From: Methylobacterium planeticum
Lineage (GTDB): Bacteria; Pseudomonadota; Alphaproteobacteria; Rhizobiales; Beijerinckiaceae
NCBI RefSeq assembly: GCF_008806345.1
Contig: NZ_VZZJ01000033.1
Coordinates: 1-55,090 of the forward strand
DNA length: 55,090 bases
Reading direction: 5' to 3'
Positions 15,703 to 23,959 of the stretch are shown piece by piece. The position numbers and the translations under genes were made by a program. Under the pieces are notes generated by a model. That model worked only from the letters and a program-made list of their open reading frames with translations. It did not search any database and was not told where the DNA came from. Every line of letters begins with the position of its first letter. Position 1 is the first letter of the stretch.

Positions 15703-17763
15703 ATGTCTCAGTCGCAGTCCCATGGCACCGAGAATTCTGCCGCCGCGCCCCTCGACCCGTCTGATCCGGCGCCGGGCGCCGAACCCGCCCCCGGCCAGGA
15801 TTGGCCGAGCGCCGTTCCCGATGCCGCGGCCGATCCGGATTTCGGCGTCGACGGAGCGGACCGCGCCGCGGCGGGATTCGCGCACCAGCCGCCGCAGCCC
15901 AATCCCGGAACGCTCCTGGCCGAGCTCGCCCTCACCCGCGCCCTTGGCCGGCCGGGGCGCCGGGTCCTCCATGCCGGCCGGAACCAGCTCGTGCTCGTGC
16001 GCGTGCCGAACGCGGACTGGCTCGGCCCAGTCGAGACCGCGATCCATCGGGATGCCCGCAACGCGTCGGTGTTCAAGATCCGCAGCGACAAGCCGCGCGA
16101 GCGCGAGAGCCTCGTTGAGGAGGTCGGCCGGAGCCTGACCCAGGGACGGCTCGTGGCGGTCATCAGCACGAACGCGCAGCCCGTGCCGGCGAGCCTCGTC
16201 GCGGCGGCAGACCGCAGCATCAGCCTCGCCCTCCCGGACGTCGCCCTCGTCACCCGGGCGGTCCGCCGCTTCACCGGTAGCCGGGTCCGGAGCCGGCTCG
16301 ATCCGCAGGACCTGGCCGGGCTCGGCCTGCCCGATCTCGTCGCGGCGATGCGGCCGTGCTCGGGTCCGGGGCCGATCCTGGCGCGGCTGCGCCGTGCGGG
16401 CGAGCGGCGCGCCGGGGCGAACGGCCTGCCGGACGTGCCGGCGCTGGAGGATCTCGGCGGCTACGGCGAGGCGCGGTCCTGGGCGCTCGGCCTCGTCGCG
16501 GACGTGGAGCGCTTCCGCGCCGGCGCACTCGCGGGCGATGCGCTGGAGTGCGCGATCTTCGGCGGTCCGCCGGGCACCGGCAAGACCACTTTGGCCCAGG
16601 CCGTCGCGCGCTCGGCCCGGTTGCCCCTCGTGGTGACGAGCGTCGCCGAGTGGCTCAACGGATCGAGTTACCTCGACAACGTGCTGAAGCAGCAGAACGC
16701 GTTCTTCGACGAGCTCCTGGCGCGCGCGCCCTGCATCGGCTTCCTCGACGAGATCGATGCCCTGCCGAGCCGGGACCGGATGTCCGACCGCAACGCGGAT
16801 TACTGGACCACGATCCTGACGAACCAGTTCCTGCAGATGGATCGGATCCGCAAGGCCGGGCGCGGCGTGATCCTGCTCGCCGCCACCAACCACATCGACC
16901 GGCTCGACCCGGCCCTGCGCCGGCCGGGCCGCTTCGACCGAACCTTCACCATCGCCCCGCCCGACGAGGCGGCGCTCGCGGCGATCCTGCGCACGCATCT
17001 CGGGGCGGACCTCGCCGGCGCCGACCTCGTCGGCCTCGCCCGGCTCGGCCTCGGCGCCACTGGCGCCGAGGCGGTCGGCTGGATCCGCGCGGCGCGGGCG
17101 AGGGCGCGCCGCGAGGGACGCGACCTCACCGTCTCCGATCTCGCCGAGACGGTGCGCCCCCGCGATTCGCGGCCGGTCGCGTTCCAGCGCGCCGTCGCCC
17201 TGCACGAGGCCGGCCACGCCATCGTGGCGACCCGCCTCGGGATCCCGGTTCTGCATGTCTCGATCGAGCCGCGGGGTGCCGCCGCGGGCTGGACCCAGAT
17301 CCGCAGCGTCGACGCGGTGCCGACCCGCGCCCGGATCGAGGCGCAGGTGACGGAAATCCTAGGGGGACGGGCGGCCGACATCCTGTTGGGGACCGGCCCG
17401 CACGCGGGGGCGAGCGCCGACCTGCGCCTTGCCACCGCACGGCTCGCTGCGCTCCGCACGTCGCACGGGCTCGGCCGAACCCTGCTCGCCCTCGACGAGG
17501 CCGAGGCGAGCGCGCTCTTGGCGCGGGATCCCCACCTCGCCCGCAGCGTCGAGCGCCACCTGCAGAGCCTGATGCGGGAAAGCCTCCGGCTCGTCGCGGC
17601 GAACCGCGACGCCGTCGCCGCGCTCGCGGAGATGCTCCTCCTCAGGCGCGTGGTCACCGGCCGGGAGGTCGAGGCCATCGCGGCGGCCCATCCGGGGACC
17701 GCTTCGGCCGGTTCGCGCCGGGCCCCCTCCCCCGACGCACCGCGGGCGGCGCGTTCGGGCTGA
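15703..17763 (+). CDS. FtsH-like AAA+ ATPase with M41 peptidase domain, lacking membrane segments
   Basis: ATP-driven protease relative (686 aa from the ATG at 15703, AGGAGA ten bases upstream). Residues 1-210 are an N-terminal region with a disordered start and no membrane segment. The AAA+ module follows: Walker A GGPPGTGKTT (287-296, K294), Walker B FLDEID (347-352), and the second region of homology NHIDRLDPALRRPGRFDR. The zinc peptidase domain has HEAGH (501-505) and the third ligand D573 in GASAD, matching the FtsH GAS-x-D motif. FtsH is normally membrane-anchored by two N-terminal segments; this one appears soluble. An upstream ATG at 15673 is possible. Within the plus-strand cassette it is the only recognisable ATPase. 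Related soluble AAA/M41 proteins occur in accessory DNA of Hyphomicrobiales; their substrates are unknown. Confidence 0.85.
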   Translation: MSQSQSHGTENSAAAPLDPSDPAPGAEPAPGQDWPSAVPDAAADPDFGVDGADRAAAGFAHQPPQPNPGTLLAELALTRALGRPGRRVLHAGRNQLVLVRVPNADWLGPVETAIHRDARNASVFKIRSDKPRERESLVEEVGRSLTQGRLVAVISTNAQPVPASLVAAADRSISLALPDVALVTRAVRRFTGSRVRSRLDPQDLAGLGLPDLVAAMRPCSGPGPILARLRRAGERRAGANGLPDVPALEDLGGYGEARSWALGLVADVERFRAGALAGDALECAIFGGPPGTGKTTLAQAVARSARLPLVVTSVAEWLNGSSYLDNVLKQQNAFFDELLARAPCIGFLDEIDALPSRDRMSDRNADYWTTILTNQFLQMDRIRKAGRGVILLAATNHIDRLDPALRRPGRFDRTFTIAPPDEAALAAILRTHLGADLAGADLVGLARLGLGATGAEAVGWIRAARARARREGRDLTVSDLAETVRPRDSRPVAFQRAVALHEAGHAIVATRLGIPVLHVSIEPRGAAAGWTQIRSVDAVPTRARIEAQVTEILGGRAADILLGTGPHAGASADLRLATARLAALRTSHGLGRTLLALDEAEASALLARDPHLARSVERHLQSLMRESLRLVAANRDAVAALAEMLLLRRVVTGREVEAIAAAHPGTASAGSRRAPSPDAPRAARSG

Positions 17764-17899
17764 ACCTGATCCGCCCGGAAGCGCCGGCTCCGCGGGCGGC
17801 GACTTCGGCCCGTTCCGCCCTCCCCCCGCTCGCGCCGGCGCATCCGCGCGCCGCACACCCTCGTCCGAGGCCTTTCCCCAGCCAGAAGGATCCCCCGAC

Positions 17900-18220
17900 A
17901 TGACCGGTCCGCGACATCTCGAACTCCACCTTCCGATCGACGAAGCGATTCGGCTGGAGAGCGCGCTCGCCGCCTTCGACCGTCTCACCGCCGGGGCTGG
18001 CCCCGACCGCTACGAGCTCGAGGCGGCCCCTCTGCTCTCCGACTGGCGCCGCAGCCTCATGCCGTCCGTCGAACCGGTCCTGATCGGCGCGGTCGAAGGG
18101 CATCCGCGCCTCTCGGGACGGCGCCACGTCGCGACCTCGCGGCTCCTCGCCCTCGACCCGCAGGCCGGGTGGGCCCGGACGCTGAACCGCTGGTACCGGC
18201 TCGGTCCCGCCGCCGATTAG
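17900..18220 (+). CDS. Small conserved-type protein (DUF6634-like, tentative)
   Basis: A 106-residue protein with a good ribosome site (AGAAGGA, about ten bases before the ATG). The second half carries APLLSDWRRSL, GHPRLSGRRHVATSRLLALD and GWARTLNRWYRLG, a pattern I associate with DUF6634, a small alphaproteobacterial family of unknown function; this assignment is from memory and unverified. It lies between the AAA/M41 gene and the exonuclease in the same direction, with gaps of 136 and 52 bases. Confidence 0.65.
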   Translation: MTGPRHLELHLPIDEAIRLESALAAFDRLTAGAGPDRYELEAAPLLSDWRRSLMPSVEPVLIGAVEGHPRLSGRRHVATSRLLALDPQAGWARTLNRWYRLGPAAD

Positions 18221-18272
18221 CGCCGCCACTCCACGAGCCCCTCCCCTACCCCGAACCCTCAGGACATCCGCG

Positions 18273-19106
18273 ATGCCGCGACGCCAGCCTCAGCCGTCGA
18301 CCCGTTCCCCGCTCCCTGCCGGCCGGCGCCCGAGCGCTTCGCATCGTGGGCGCGCCGATGCGGAGCGGCCCGTGGTCGTGTTCGATCTCGAAACCGTACC
18401 GGACCTCGCGGCCCTCGCGCGGGCGCACGGCCTTGCCGCCTCGGACGAGGCGGGTGCCGAGGCGCTCCTCAAGGGCAAGTTCCCGAAGCTCGTCTTCCAT
18501 AAGATCGTCTGCATCGGGATGCTGGTGGCCGAGCGCCGCGAAGGAATCTGGCGGGTGCGCTCGCTCGACGCTCCCCATGCCGGTCACCGCAGCGAAGCGG
18601 ATTTGATCACCGACTTCGCGGCCGAGATCGAGGCGCTGCGGCCTCAGCTCGTGACCTTCAACGGGACGGCCTTCGACCTGCCGGTGCTCCGCTACAGGGC
18701 CCTGGTCCATCGCCTGCCGGTGCCGGGCCTGACCTGCCGTCCCTACTACCAGCGCTATTCCGAGGCGGCGCTCGATCTCTGCGACATGCTCGCCGGTTTC
18801 CTGCCCGGCGGCAAGGTCAGCCTCGACAGCCTGTCCCGCGCCCTCGACCTTCCCGGCAAGCCCGAAGGCATCGACGGGTCGCGGGTCCATGACTTCGTGC
18901 GCGCCGGACGGCTCGACGAGGTCTCGGCCTATTGCCGCGCCGACGTCGCGGCCACCTACCGGATCTGGCTCGCGCTCAAGCGTGTCCGCGGTGAAATCAG
19001 CGAAGCCGCATATCGTGCGAGCGAGGCCGACCTCGCGCAGCGGGGCGGCGAGACGCACCTTCAGCCTGCGCCGGTGCTTTTGGCCTCCGCAACCATGCCC
19101 GCCTGA
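18273..19106 (+). CDS. Predicted DEDDy 3'-5' exonuclease (PolB-type exonuclease 2)
   Basis: RNase H-fold 3'-5' exonuclease of the DNA_pol_B_exo2 type, 277 aa, with no polymerase domain. The active-site set is visible: D38 and E40 in VFDLET (exo I), D135 in FNGTAFDLP (exo II), and Y220-x3-D224 in YCRAD (exo III), giving a DEDDy enzyme. The first 30 residues are basic and disordered. It should degrade single-stranded DNA or frayed 3' ends. It is the fifth gene of the plus-strand cassette beside an AAA+ peptidase and a GIY-YIG-like protein, suggesting a role in DNA processing or defence rather than replication. Confidence 0.85.
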   Translation: MPRRQPQPSTRSPLPAGRRPSASHRGRADAERPVVVFDLETVPDLAALARAHGLAASDEAGAEALLKGKFPKLVFHKIVCIGMLVAERREGIWRVRSLDAPHAGHRSEADLITDFAAEIEALRPQLVTFNGTAFDLPVLRYRALVHRLPVPGLTCRPYYQRYSEAALDLCDMLAGFLPGGKVSLDSLSRALDLPGKPEGIDGSRVHDFVRAGRLDEVSAYCRADVAATYRIWLALKRVRGEISEAAYRASEADLAQRGGETHLQPAPVLLASATMPA

Positions 19107-19432
19107 GCCCTGGCCGTGCGGTGCCTTCGCGCGACGATGGTCCGGTGCGGCGTGATCGCGTCGGGCCCTGAGACCTGGCGTGGCTCCCGGCTGATCCGGT
19201 TCGTCCAACCAGCTCTGGGGCCGGGCCTAGCGCCCGTCCCGGCCTGTTGCTGCGCCATGGCACAGCCTCCCTGAACCGGTTCGGTCCCGGATGGCCGACC
19301 GCCACCTCGGCGCCGGTGCCTCGACGACCGGCGCTCTCGGCGATCGATGCTGCGCCTCGGCCCTTCGGCACCGTTGCGCGCCGCCCCATTCCTCACACCA
19401 GCCGGTTCGCGAAACCACTCCGGAGACCTCGC

Positions 19433-20029
19433 ATGCGCGCACTCCTCCACGCCATCCTGCACCTGTTCCGCCTCGCCACCCTGATGTCCTGCCCGGTGGC
19501 GGGCACGAGCCTGCGGCTCGTCACCGACCGGCTCAGCGGCCAGCAGGTGCTCGCTGCCGATTGGGAAGACCTCGGCCATGTCTGTGCCTGGCTGCACAGG
19601 AACAAGCGCAGCGGGGCCTACCTGCTGATCGGACAGCGCGACGGACGACGCCGCGTCCGCGTCGGCGAAGGGGTGAAGCTCTGGAAGCGCCTGCCCGACC
19701 ACCGTTCGGATCAGAGCCTGGCCTTCGTCGACGAGATCTACCTCCTGGTCTCACGCGGCTACAACAAGAGCGCCACGGTCTACCTGCAGGAGCAGCTCTC
19801 GGAGATCGTGCAGGCGGAGGTCCGGCTCGATTGGCACAAGGGCTGTAAACACTTGGCTGATTTTCCCTTGAGCCTGGAGGATCGCAAGACGCTCGATTTC
19901 GGCCTGCTCCTCGGCCTCAATCTCCTGAACGCGGCGGGCCTGCGTCTGCTCAAGCCGGAGCAGAGCCGACTGGCCGGTCAGGTCGTCGCGCTCCTGACGC
20001 AGGCGGGCGTGCGGCGCGACACGATCTGA
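19433..20029 (+). CDS. Divergent GIY-YIG nuclease-like protein
   Basis: A 198-residue protein from the ATG at 19433 (GGAGA six bases upstream). Residues 58-130 follow the GIY-YIG order: GAYLLIG (61-67) in place of GIY, VRVGEG (75-80) in place of YIG, the catalytic Arg position R86 (KRL), H90, then a helix YLQEQLSEI with E120 in place of the metal-binding Glu. The C-terminal third is helical and Leu-rich. The YIG tyrosine is replaced by Arg-Val, so activity is uncertain. The frame is open upstream to 19247, but the ribosome site favours 19433. It is the last gene of the cassette and is followed by a strong hairpin. Confidence 0.55.
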   Translation: MRALLHAILHLFRLATLMSCPVAGTSLRLVTDRLSGQQVLAADWEDLGHVCAWLHRNKRSGAYLLIGQRDGRRRVRVGEGVKLWKRLPDHRSDQSLAFVDEIYLLVSRGYNKSATVYLQEQLSEIVQAEVRLDWHKGCKHLADFPLSLEDRKTLDFGLLLGLNLLNAAGLRLLKPEQSRLAGQVVALLTQAGVRRDTI

Positions 20030-20067
20030 GTGCCGCACTCGGCCGGCCCGCGCGAGGGCCATGCGAA

Positions 20068-20105
20068 CGAAGTCCGCCGGGGCCCTTGCAGCCCCGGTGG
20101 CTTCG
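20068..20105 (+). terminator. Strong hairpin after the cassette
   Basis: Arms CGAAGTCCGCCGGGGC (20068-20083) and GCCCCGGTGGCTTCG (20091-20105) pair with one bulge and one mismatch around a seven-base loop, 39 bases after the GIY-YIG-like stop codon. There is no U-run after it, so it may act as a pause or RNA-protecting structure rather than a classical terminator. Confidence 0.55.
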
Positions 20106-20485
20106 TGAACGGGTCCGCAGCAAGCAATCGACTCCTCCATCCGCCGCGCTCATTCCGAGCAGGCTCGAAGCGGTAAGGTGCGGTGAAGGCGGGCTCCGGT
20201 TCGATATCGCCAAAACTCGGAACTCCCGGCGAAATAGCGGATCGTCATCCCGCTGTTTTGAAGCGGACTGCGCTCGACTTCAGTCGCTCGGGACAGGCTC
20301 GACTTTGGACCCCGTTTCAGCGCTGATCGCCGCCACCCTAACTGATCCCCGCTATTCCCTCGGCTCAGATCGCGTTGATCTCGCCAGACGCCAGCAAGGT
20401 TTTCGAAACACTGTTGTCAACCGCTCATATCAGGCCACTGATGCGGCTTGAAACTTGCTGACTGAAGTAAAAAGGAGCGCGCAGG
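20106..20485. other. Intergenic region without a supported gene
   Basis: About 380 bases between the cassette and the PilZ gene. No protein-like frame with a ribosome site was seen. It presumably contains the PilZ promoter. Confidence 0.5.
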
Positions 20486-20734
20486 ATGCTGGACCGTCGC
20501 CATACTGGCCGCCGAGATTTGTTCCGGATCGGGGAACTGCACCTTCCTGGGACATCCTATCCTCTCGGATGCCTGGTTCTCGATGCGTCCGAGACCGGTG
20601 CGCTGATCGAAGTTGGTTTCAGCGATGTCATTCCGGACCAGTTTCGGCTCACGGTCACGGCCGACGCGTTGGATCGCCGATGCGAAGTTGTGCGGCGCAA
20701 GAAGCGCACGCTGGGCGTGACATTCCTGGCCTGA
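20486..20734 (+). CDS. PilZ-like domain protein
   Basis: An 82-residue single-domain protein. RRHTGRRDLFRIGEL at the N-terminus supplies the arginine-rich segment and LVLDASETGALIEV the D/N-x-S-x-x-G segment, both typical of PilZ c-di-GMP receptors; the end RKKRTLGVTFL is the last strand. It is preceded by AAGGAG nine bases before the ATG. It probably senses c-di-GMP in the cytoplasm, although the family has many non-binding members in this order. A diguanylate cyclase lies in the same window at 48682. Confidence 0.75.
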   Translation: MLDRRHTGRRDLFRIGELHLPGTSYPLGCLVLDASETGALIEVGFSDVIPDQFRLTVTADALDRRCEVVRRKKRTLGVTFLA

Positions 20735-20840
20735 GCTTCGAGCGCGCTCACTCCGACGCGCAGCCCATCACCGTCACGCGTCGAAGTGACCACCTGTTAC
20801 AGGTGCTCCTCGGATTGAACGCTGTCCCGGCTCTCCAGGC

Positions 20841-21005
20841 TCACGCGCGCGACGCGGTTTCGCGGCGCCGGAGCAGATGCTCCAGGCGCCCCTGCCATCT
20901 CTGATCCATCTCGGCCGGCGACCGATTCAACGACCGTCTCGTCGCCATCAAGTCGAGGATCATCAGGACAATCCAGGGACCCGCAATGCCAACGAAGAAC
21001 ACCAT
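20841..21005 (-). CDS. Small single-span membrane protein
   Basis: A 54-residue protein: one hydrophobic segment (VFFVGIAGPWIVLMILDLM) and a basic helical tail (RRSLNRSPAEMDQRWQGRLE). AGAGGA lies seven bases before the ATG at 21005. The frame is open upstream to 21176 but not protein-like there. Family not recognised. Confidence 0.6.
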   Translation of the reverse strand: MVFFVGIAGPWIVLMILDLMATRRSLNRSPAEMDQRWQGRLEHLLRRRETASRA

Positions 21006-21189
21006 TGCTTCATCCTCTGGGCTTAAGGCGCAACCGGAAGGTGCCCGATGATAGAGCCTGGTTTCGTGCCGGCAAGAGACAACCGAGCTCCGTACAACAT
21101 CCCACTCAGGTACGAACTGCGCTACGACGGCTCCGGCAGCCCCTCCCTGGGCGCCGAGCGGCCGCGCAGCCTCCAACTTCCAGAAACGG

Positions 21190-21333
21190 TCAGCCCCACT
21201 TCACGAACGAGGCGATGACGGAAATCACCAGCGTGGCGAGCAGCCACGGATGGCCGTCAGCGACGGCGTAGTAGAGCAGGCCGAAGAAGGCCGCCGTGAT
21301 GGTCAGCATGACCGCACCGGCAACGGGATTCAT
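21190..21333 (-). CDS. Tiny two-span membrane protein
   Basis: A 47-residue frame beginning MNPVAGAVMLTITAAFFGLL, with a short polar turn (ADGHP) and a second hydrophobic segment (WLLATLVISVIASFV) ending KWG. The hydrophobic pattern, loop and clean ends suggest a real small inner-membrane protein although the ribosome site is weak. It lies upstream of the other small membrane gene on the same strand, 184 bases away. Confidence 0.5.
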   Translation of the reverse strand: MNPVAGAVMLTITAAFFGLLYYAVADGHPWLLATLVISVIASFVKWG

Positions 21334-21839
21334 GGGTTCAGCGGCTCCGACCTTGTCCTACCCGGCATCGTCCCCGCGATCGCCTCTTCGGAACGATGGC
21401 CGGGCACCATAAGTGCCCAACCTTTGGCCCCGCACCAACGTCTATGGCGAACGGGAGGACGGGGTAACCTATCGAGTCGTTCCTGTGCAGATCCCCTGAG
21501 AGGCAGCATCAGCACGCGGCCGAACAGGAATGCAGGCATTGGATTCGCGGCGCCGGGTGGTCGATCCCGACAGGATGCGATCGATTTCGCGGAATGCGCA
21601 TGGCGCTGGCATGAAGGACTTCGAGGACCTGTTCTGGGCCGGACGCGGAATTGTAGCGCCCCATGGTCACACGTTGGCAGCCTTGGGAGGCTCGCTTGGC
21701 CTGAAGGTCCCGCGATCCGCCGACGATCACGCCGTTCATGAGGAACTCGAACACGGCCCCGCGGGGTCATCCGTGGTCTGGATCCGCGCCTCACCGCACA
21801 AGGCCTCGTCGGTGCCGAGCCGATCCACGGCGACAAAGC
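21334..21839. other. Intergenic region without a supported gene
   Basis: About 500 bases in which overlapping frames exist on both strands but none has protein-like composition together with a ribosome site. Nothing else recognised. Confidence 0.4.
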
Positions 21840-22034
21840 TCAGGTCTCCGGCTCATCGATCAATTCAAGCAACCGTGCCACGGCGGTCGTTAGGTGCTTT
21901 GCTGCCTCGATCGCCTCGTTGACGGCCTCGCCGGTCAGGGCGGCGGCCTGAGCGTCATGTGCCGTCACGACGCGCCTGGCCGCATCGACGAACGCCAAGT
22001 CGGCGGTGCAATCTGGCGGAACGCGGTATGTCAT
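21840..22034 (-). CDS. Hypothetical small helical protein
   Basis: A 64-residue protein from the ATG at 22034 (an ATG directly before it is equally possible). Seen: DLAFVDAARRVVTAHDAQAA, then a second helix EAIEAAKHLTTAVARLLELI and an acidic end. This is a soluble two-to-three helix protein of unknown function. The ribosome site is weak. Confidence 0.45.
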   Translation of the reverse strand: MTYRVPPDCTADLAFVDAARRVVTAHDAQAAALTGEAVNEAIEAAKHLTTAVARLLELIDEPET

Positions 22035-22232
22035 CATCGGCGTCTGCAACGGAGCACGATCAGACCCTTGCGAAGTGGGGGCGCGCGACGACATGTTCGC
22101 CCAGGCGCCTCCCTCCGAGACCAGGCCTTCGCACGCCGCTTTACCCCGCAAGATCCATGGAAGCCCCCCGCGCCGTCCTTCTAGAGTGGAACGTGCCCCA
22201 GATACACGATGGTGGCGAAGGGATGTGCTCCA

Positions 22233-22364
22233 ATGGTCCAGGCCTTCTTCGAGTTTATCGCTCTCGTGATTGCCGCAACAGGTGCCATCACGGTCGCCCG
22301 TGACTTCTTGCGGCGCGGGGACAGCGCAGCCACTTCCGACGACCCGGGCGCGAGGTCCGCATGA
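22233..22364 (+). CDS. Tiny single-span membrane protein
   Basis: A 43-residue frame: a hydrophobic segment (FFEFIALVIAATGAITVA), then RDFLRRG and a polar tail. GAAGGGA lies about ten bases before the ATG at 22233. It resembles the other tiny membrane proteins in this stretch in size and layout; function unknown. Confidence 0.45.
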   Translation: MVQAFFEFIALVIAATGAITVARDFLRRGDSAATSDDPGARSA

Positions 22365-22406
22365 GCCGCAATCGGGGATGGTCAGGGCGCGAACAGGAGC
22401 GAAGCC

Positions 22407-22655
22407 TCACACGTTCGAGACGCTCGTCAGGATCTGGGCGGCCCGTTTCACCTCGGCCGTGATCAGTTCCTCGCTCGGGCTCTCCGCCGGCATGGTGGCG
22501 AGGATCCGGGCGACGTCCTGCTGAACATCCTCGCGGATCTCCGGGCTGTCCTCGGCGATGCGACCGATCAGGGCGCCGAGGACGATGCCCATCGCAACGG
22601 TCTTGGCGTGCAGGCGCGTCAGCTCGTCGAGCGGCTCTGCGCTGTTCTCGTTCAC
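22407..22655 (-). CDS. Hypothetical helical protein with GTG start
   Basis: An 82-residue acidic, helical protein. The GTG at 22655 is preceded by GAGGAG six bases away, which decides the start; sequence further upstream in the frame is low-quality. Seen: LHAKTVAMGIVLGALIGRIA, then EIREDVQQDVARILATMP and EEL...EVKRAAQILTSV. Family not recognised. Confidence 0.65.
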   Translation of the reverse strand: MNENSAEPLDELTRLHAKTVAMGIVLGALIGRIAEDSPEIREDVQQDVARILATMPAESPSEELITAEVKRAAQILTSVSNV

Positions 22656-22816
22656 TGTCAGCTCCTCGGGTTCCGCTGCGCATCCCCGCTGTGCAGCCGC
22701 GGGGTCGGGTTGTCCACCCGGGACCCCCGGGCGCGTTCCCGGCTCCGCCTCGCGCTGGCCGGCGCGGGCGAGGTCAGGCGCGGGCAGGATCGGGGCGCGG
22801 CTGCGAGGCTTGCCGG

Positions 22817-23959
22817 TCACCGCGGCGGAGGCCGGTCCCGTCGCGCCGGCCCGGACGAGGGATCCTGCCGGGCGGAATGCTGCTGCACGCGGAAGTTCGA
22901 GACCCTGAGGCCGAGCTGCGCGAGTTGACCGCAGCTGTTCTGGCGGCACGGGGCGATGACCTCGTTGTTGATGGCGAAGACGTTGAGGTCGTACCGGGTC
23001 GGATCCGACGAGATGTCCAGCGCCGGATCCCCCTCCTTCGCGGTGCTGACGAGCTCGGACACCCCGCTGGCAAGGAGCTGGAACTCGATGTGATCGGTCG
23101 AAAACGGCCGCGCGTGGTAGGACCCCGCGATCTTGCGCAACCACGTGGCGCCCTTGGTGCCGGCGTCGATGCCCGCGTTGATGATCAGGCTGTTCGCCGA
23201 GCCGGTGGGATCCGGCTGCGTGTTGTACTGGGTCGCGACCTGGCGGTTGGTCGCGTAGTTGGTGATGTTGAAGCTCAGGGAGCACTTGTTCTCGGCCTGC
23301 CGGTGAAGCGCGCCGTAGTTCGGGTGGCCCGATGCGACCGTGACATGGCGCGCCATGCAGGCGCGGTCCTCGATGATGAACGCGAAATAGGCCTGCGACA
23401 GGGCTTCCCCGCCCGCGCCGTCATAGGCCACGCTCAGGTCATAGGCGACCGTGACCGCGTCGTCGGCGTGCCGGAAGAGCTGCGGCGCGTTCCCGCCCGG
23501 AAACCAGCACCCCGCACTCAGCGATCCGCCCGGCCAGACGGCGGCGGGCGAGGGCTTCAGATCGGGGTCGGCGCCGTCGGCCCACAGGCCGACCGTCCTG
23601 CCCGACACCATGATGGCGCTGTTGGCGTAGGCGTTCGCGCTGCCCCATTTCGCGGAGGGCGGCAGATCCGGCATGCCCGTGAACTGGTTCGGATTCCAGG
23701 TGAGCGGCACCAGCGGCGTCCCGGCGGGCGCCATGGCATTCAGCACCTGGAAGCGATTCCAGGCGGGGATCACCGCATTGGTCACGACCGCCTGGACCTG
23801 CGGCCCCGGAACATCGGGCTGCTGGAACGCGAGCACCGGCCGTCCATCCGCACCGACCGGCAGGCAGGCCGGGCCGGACGCGTCCGCGCAGGCTGCGGAG
23901 GGGGACATCGAACAGAGCGCCACGATGACGAGCACGATTTTCGGCAGCGTCGCCAGCAA
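22817..23959 (-). CDS. Secreted protein of unknown function
   Basis: A 380-residue protein starting with TTG at 23959 (GAGGAG about eight bases upstream). A signal peptide is clear: PKIVLVIVALCSMSPSAACA. The mature part has scattered Cys (ACLPVG, GCWFPGG, DRACMA, NKCSLSF, PCRQNSCGQL), suitable for disulfides, and many Asn/Trp/Tyr residues as in extracellular beta-rich proteins. The last 25 residues are Arg/Pro-rich. I do not recognise the family. It is a single gene with an independent leader; the frame upstream of 23959 is Arg-rich and unlike protein. Confidence 0.7.
   Translation of the reverse strand: MLATLPKIVLVIVALCSMSPSAACADASGPACLPVGADGRPVLAFQQPDVPGPQVQAVVTNAVIPAWNRFQVLNAMAPAGTPLVPLTWNPNQFTGMPDLPPSAKWGSANAYANSAIMVSGRTVGLWADGADPDLKPSPAAVWPGGSLSAGCWFPGGNAPQLFRHADDAVTVAYDLSVAYDGAGGEALSQAYFAFIIEDRACMARHVTVASGHPNYGALHRQAENKCSLSFNITNYATNRQVATQYNTQPDPTGSANSLIINAGIDAGTKGATWLRKIAGSYHARPFSTDHIEFQLLASGVSELVSTAKEGDPALDISSDPTRYDLNVFAINNEVIAPCRQNSCGQLAQLGLRVSNFRVQQHSARQDPSSGPARRDRPPPR

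Noticed and set aside
20086..20451. A 121-codon plus-strand frame after the cassette
   Set aside because: It starts inside the hairpin, lacks a ribosome site and is Arg/Ser-rich.
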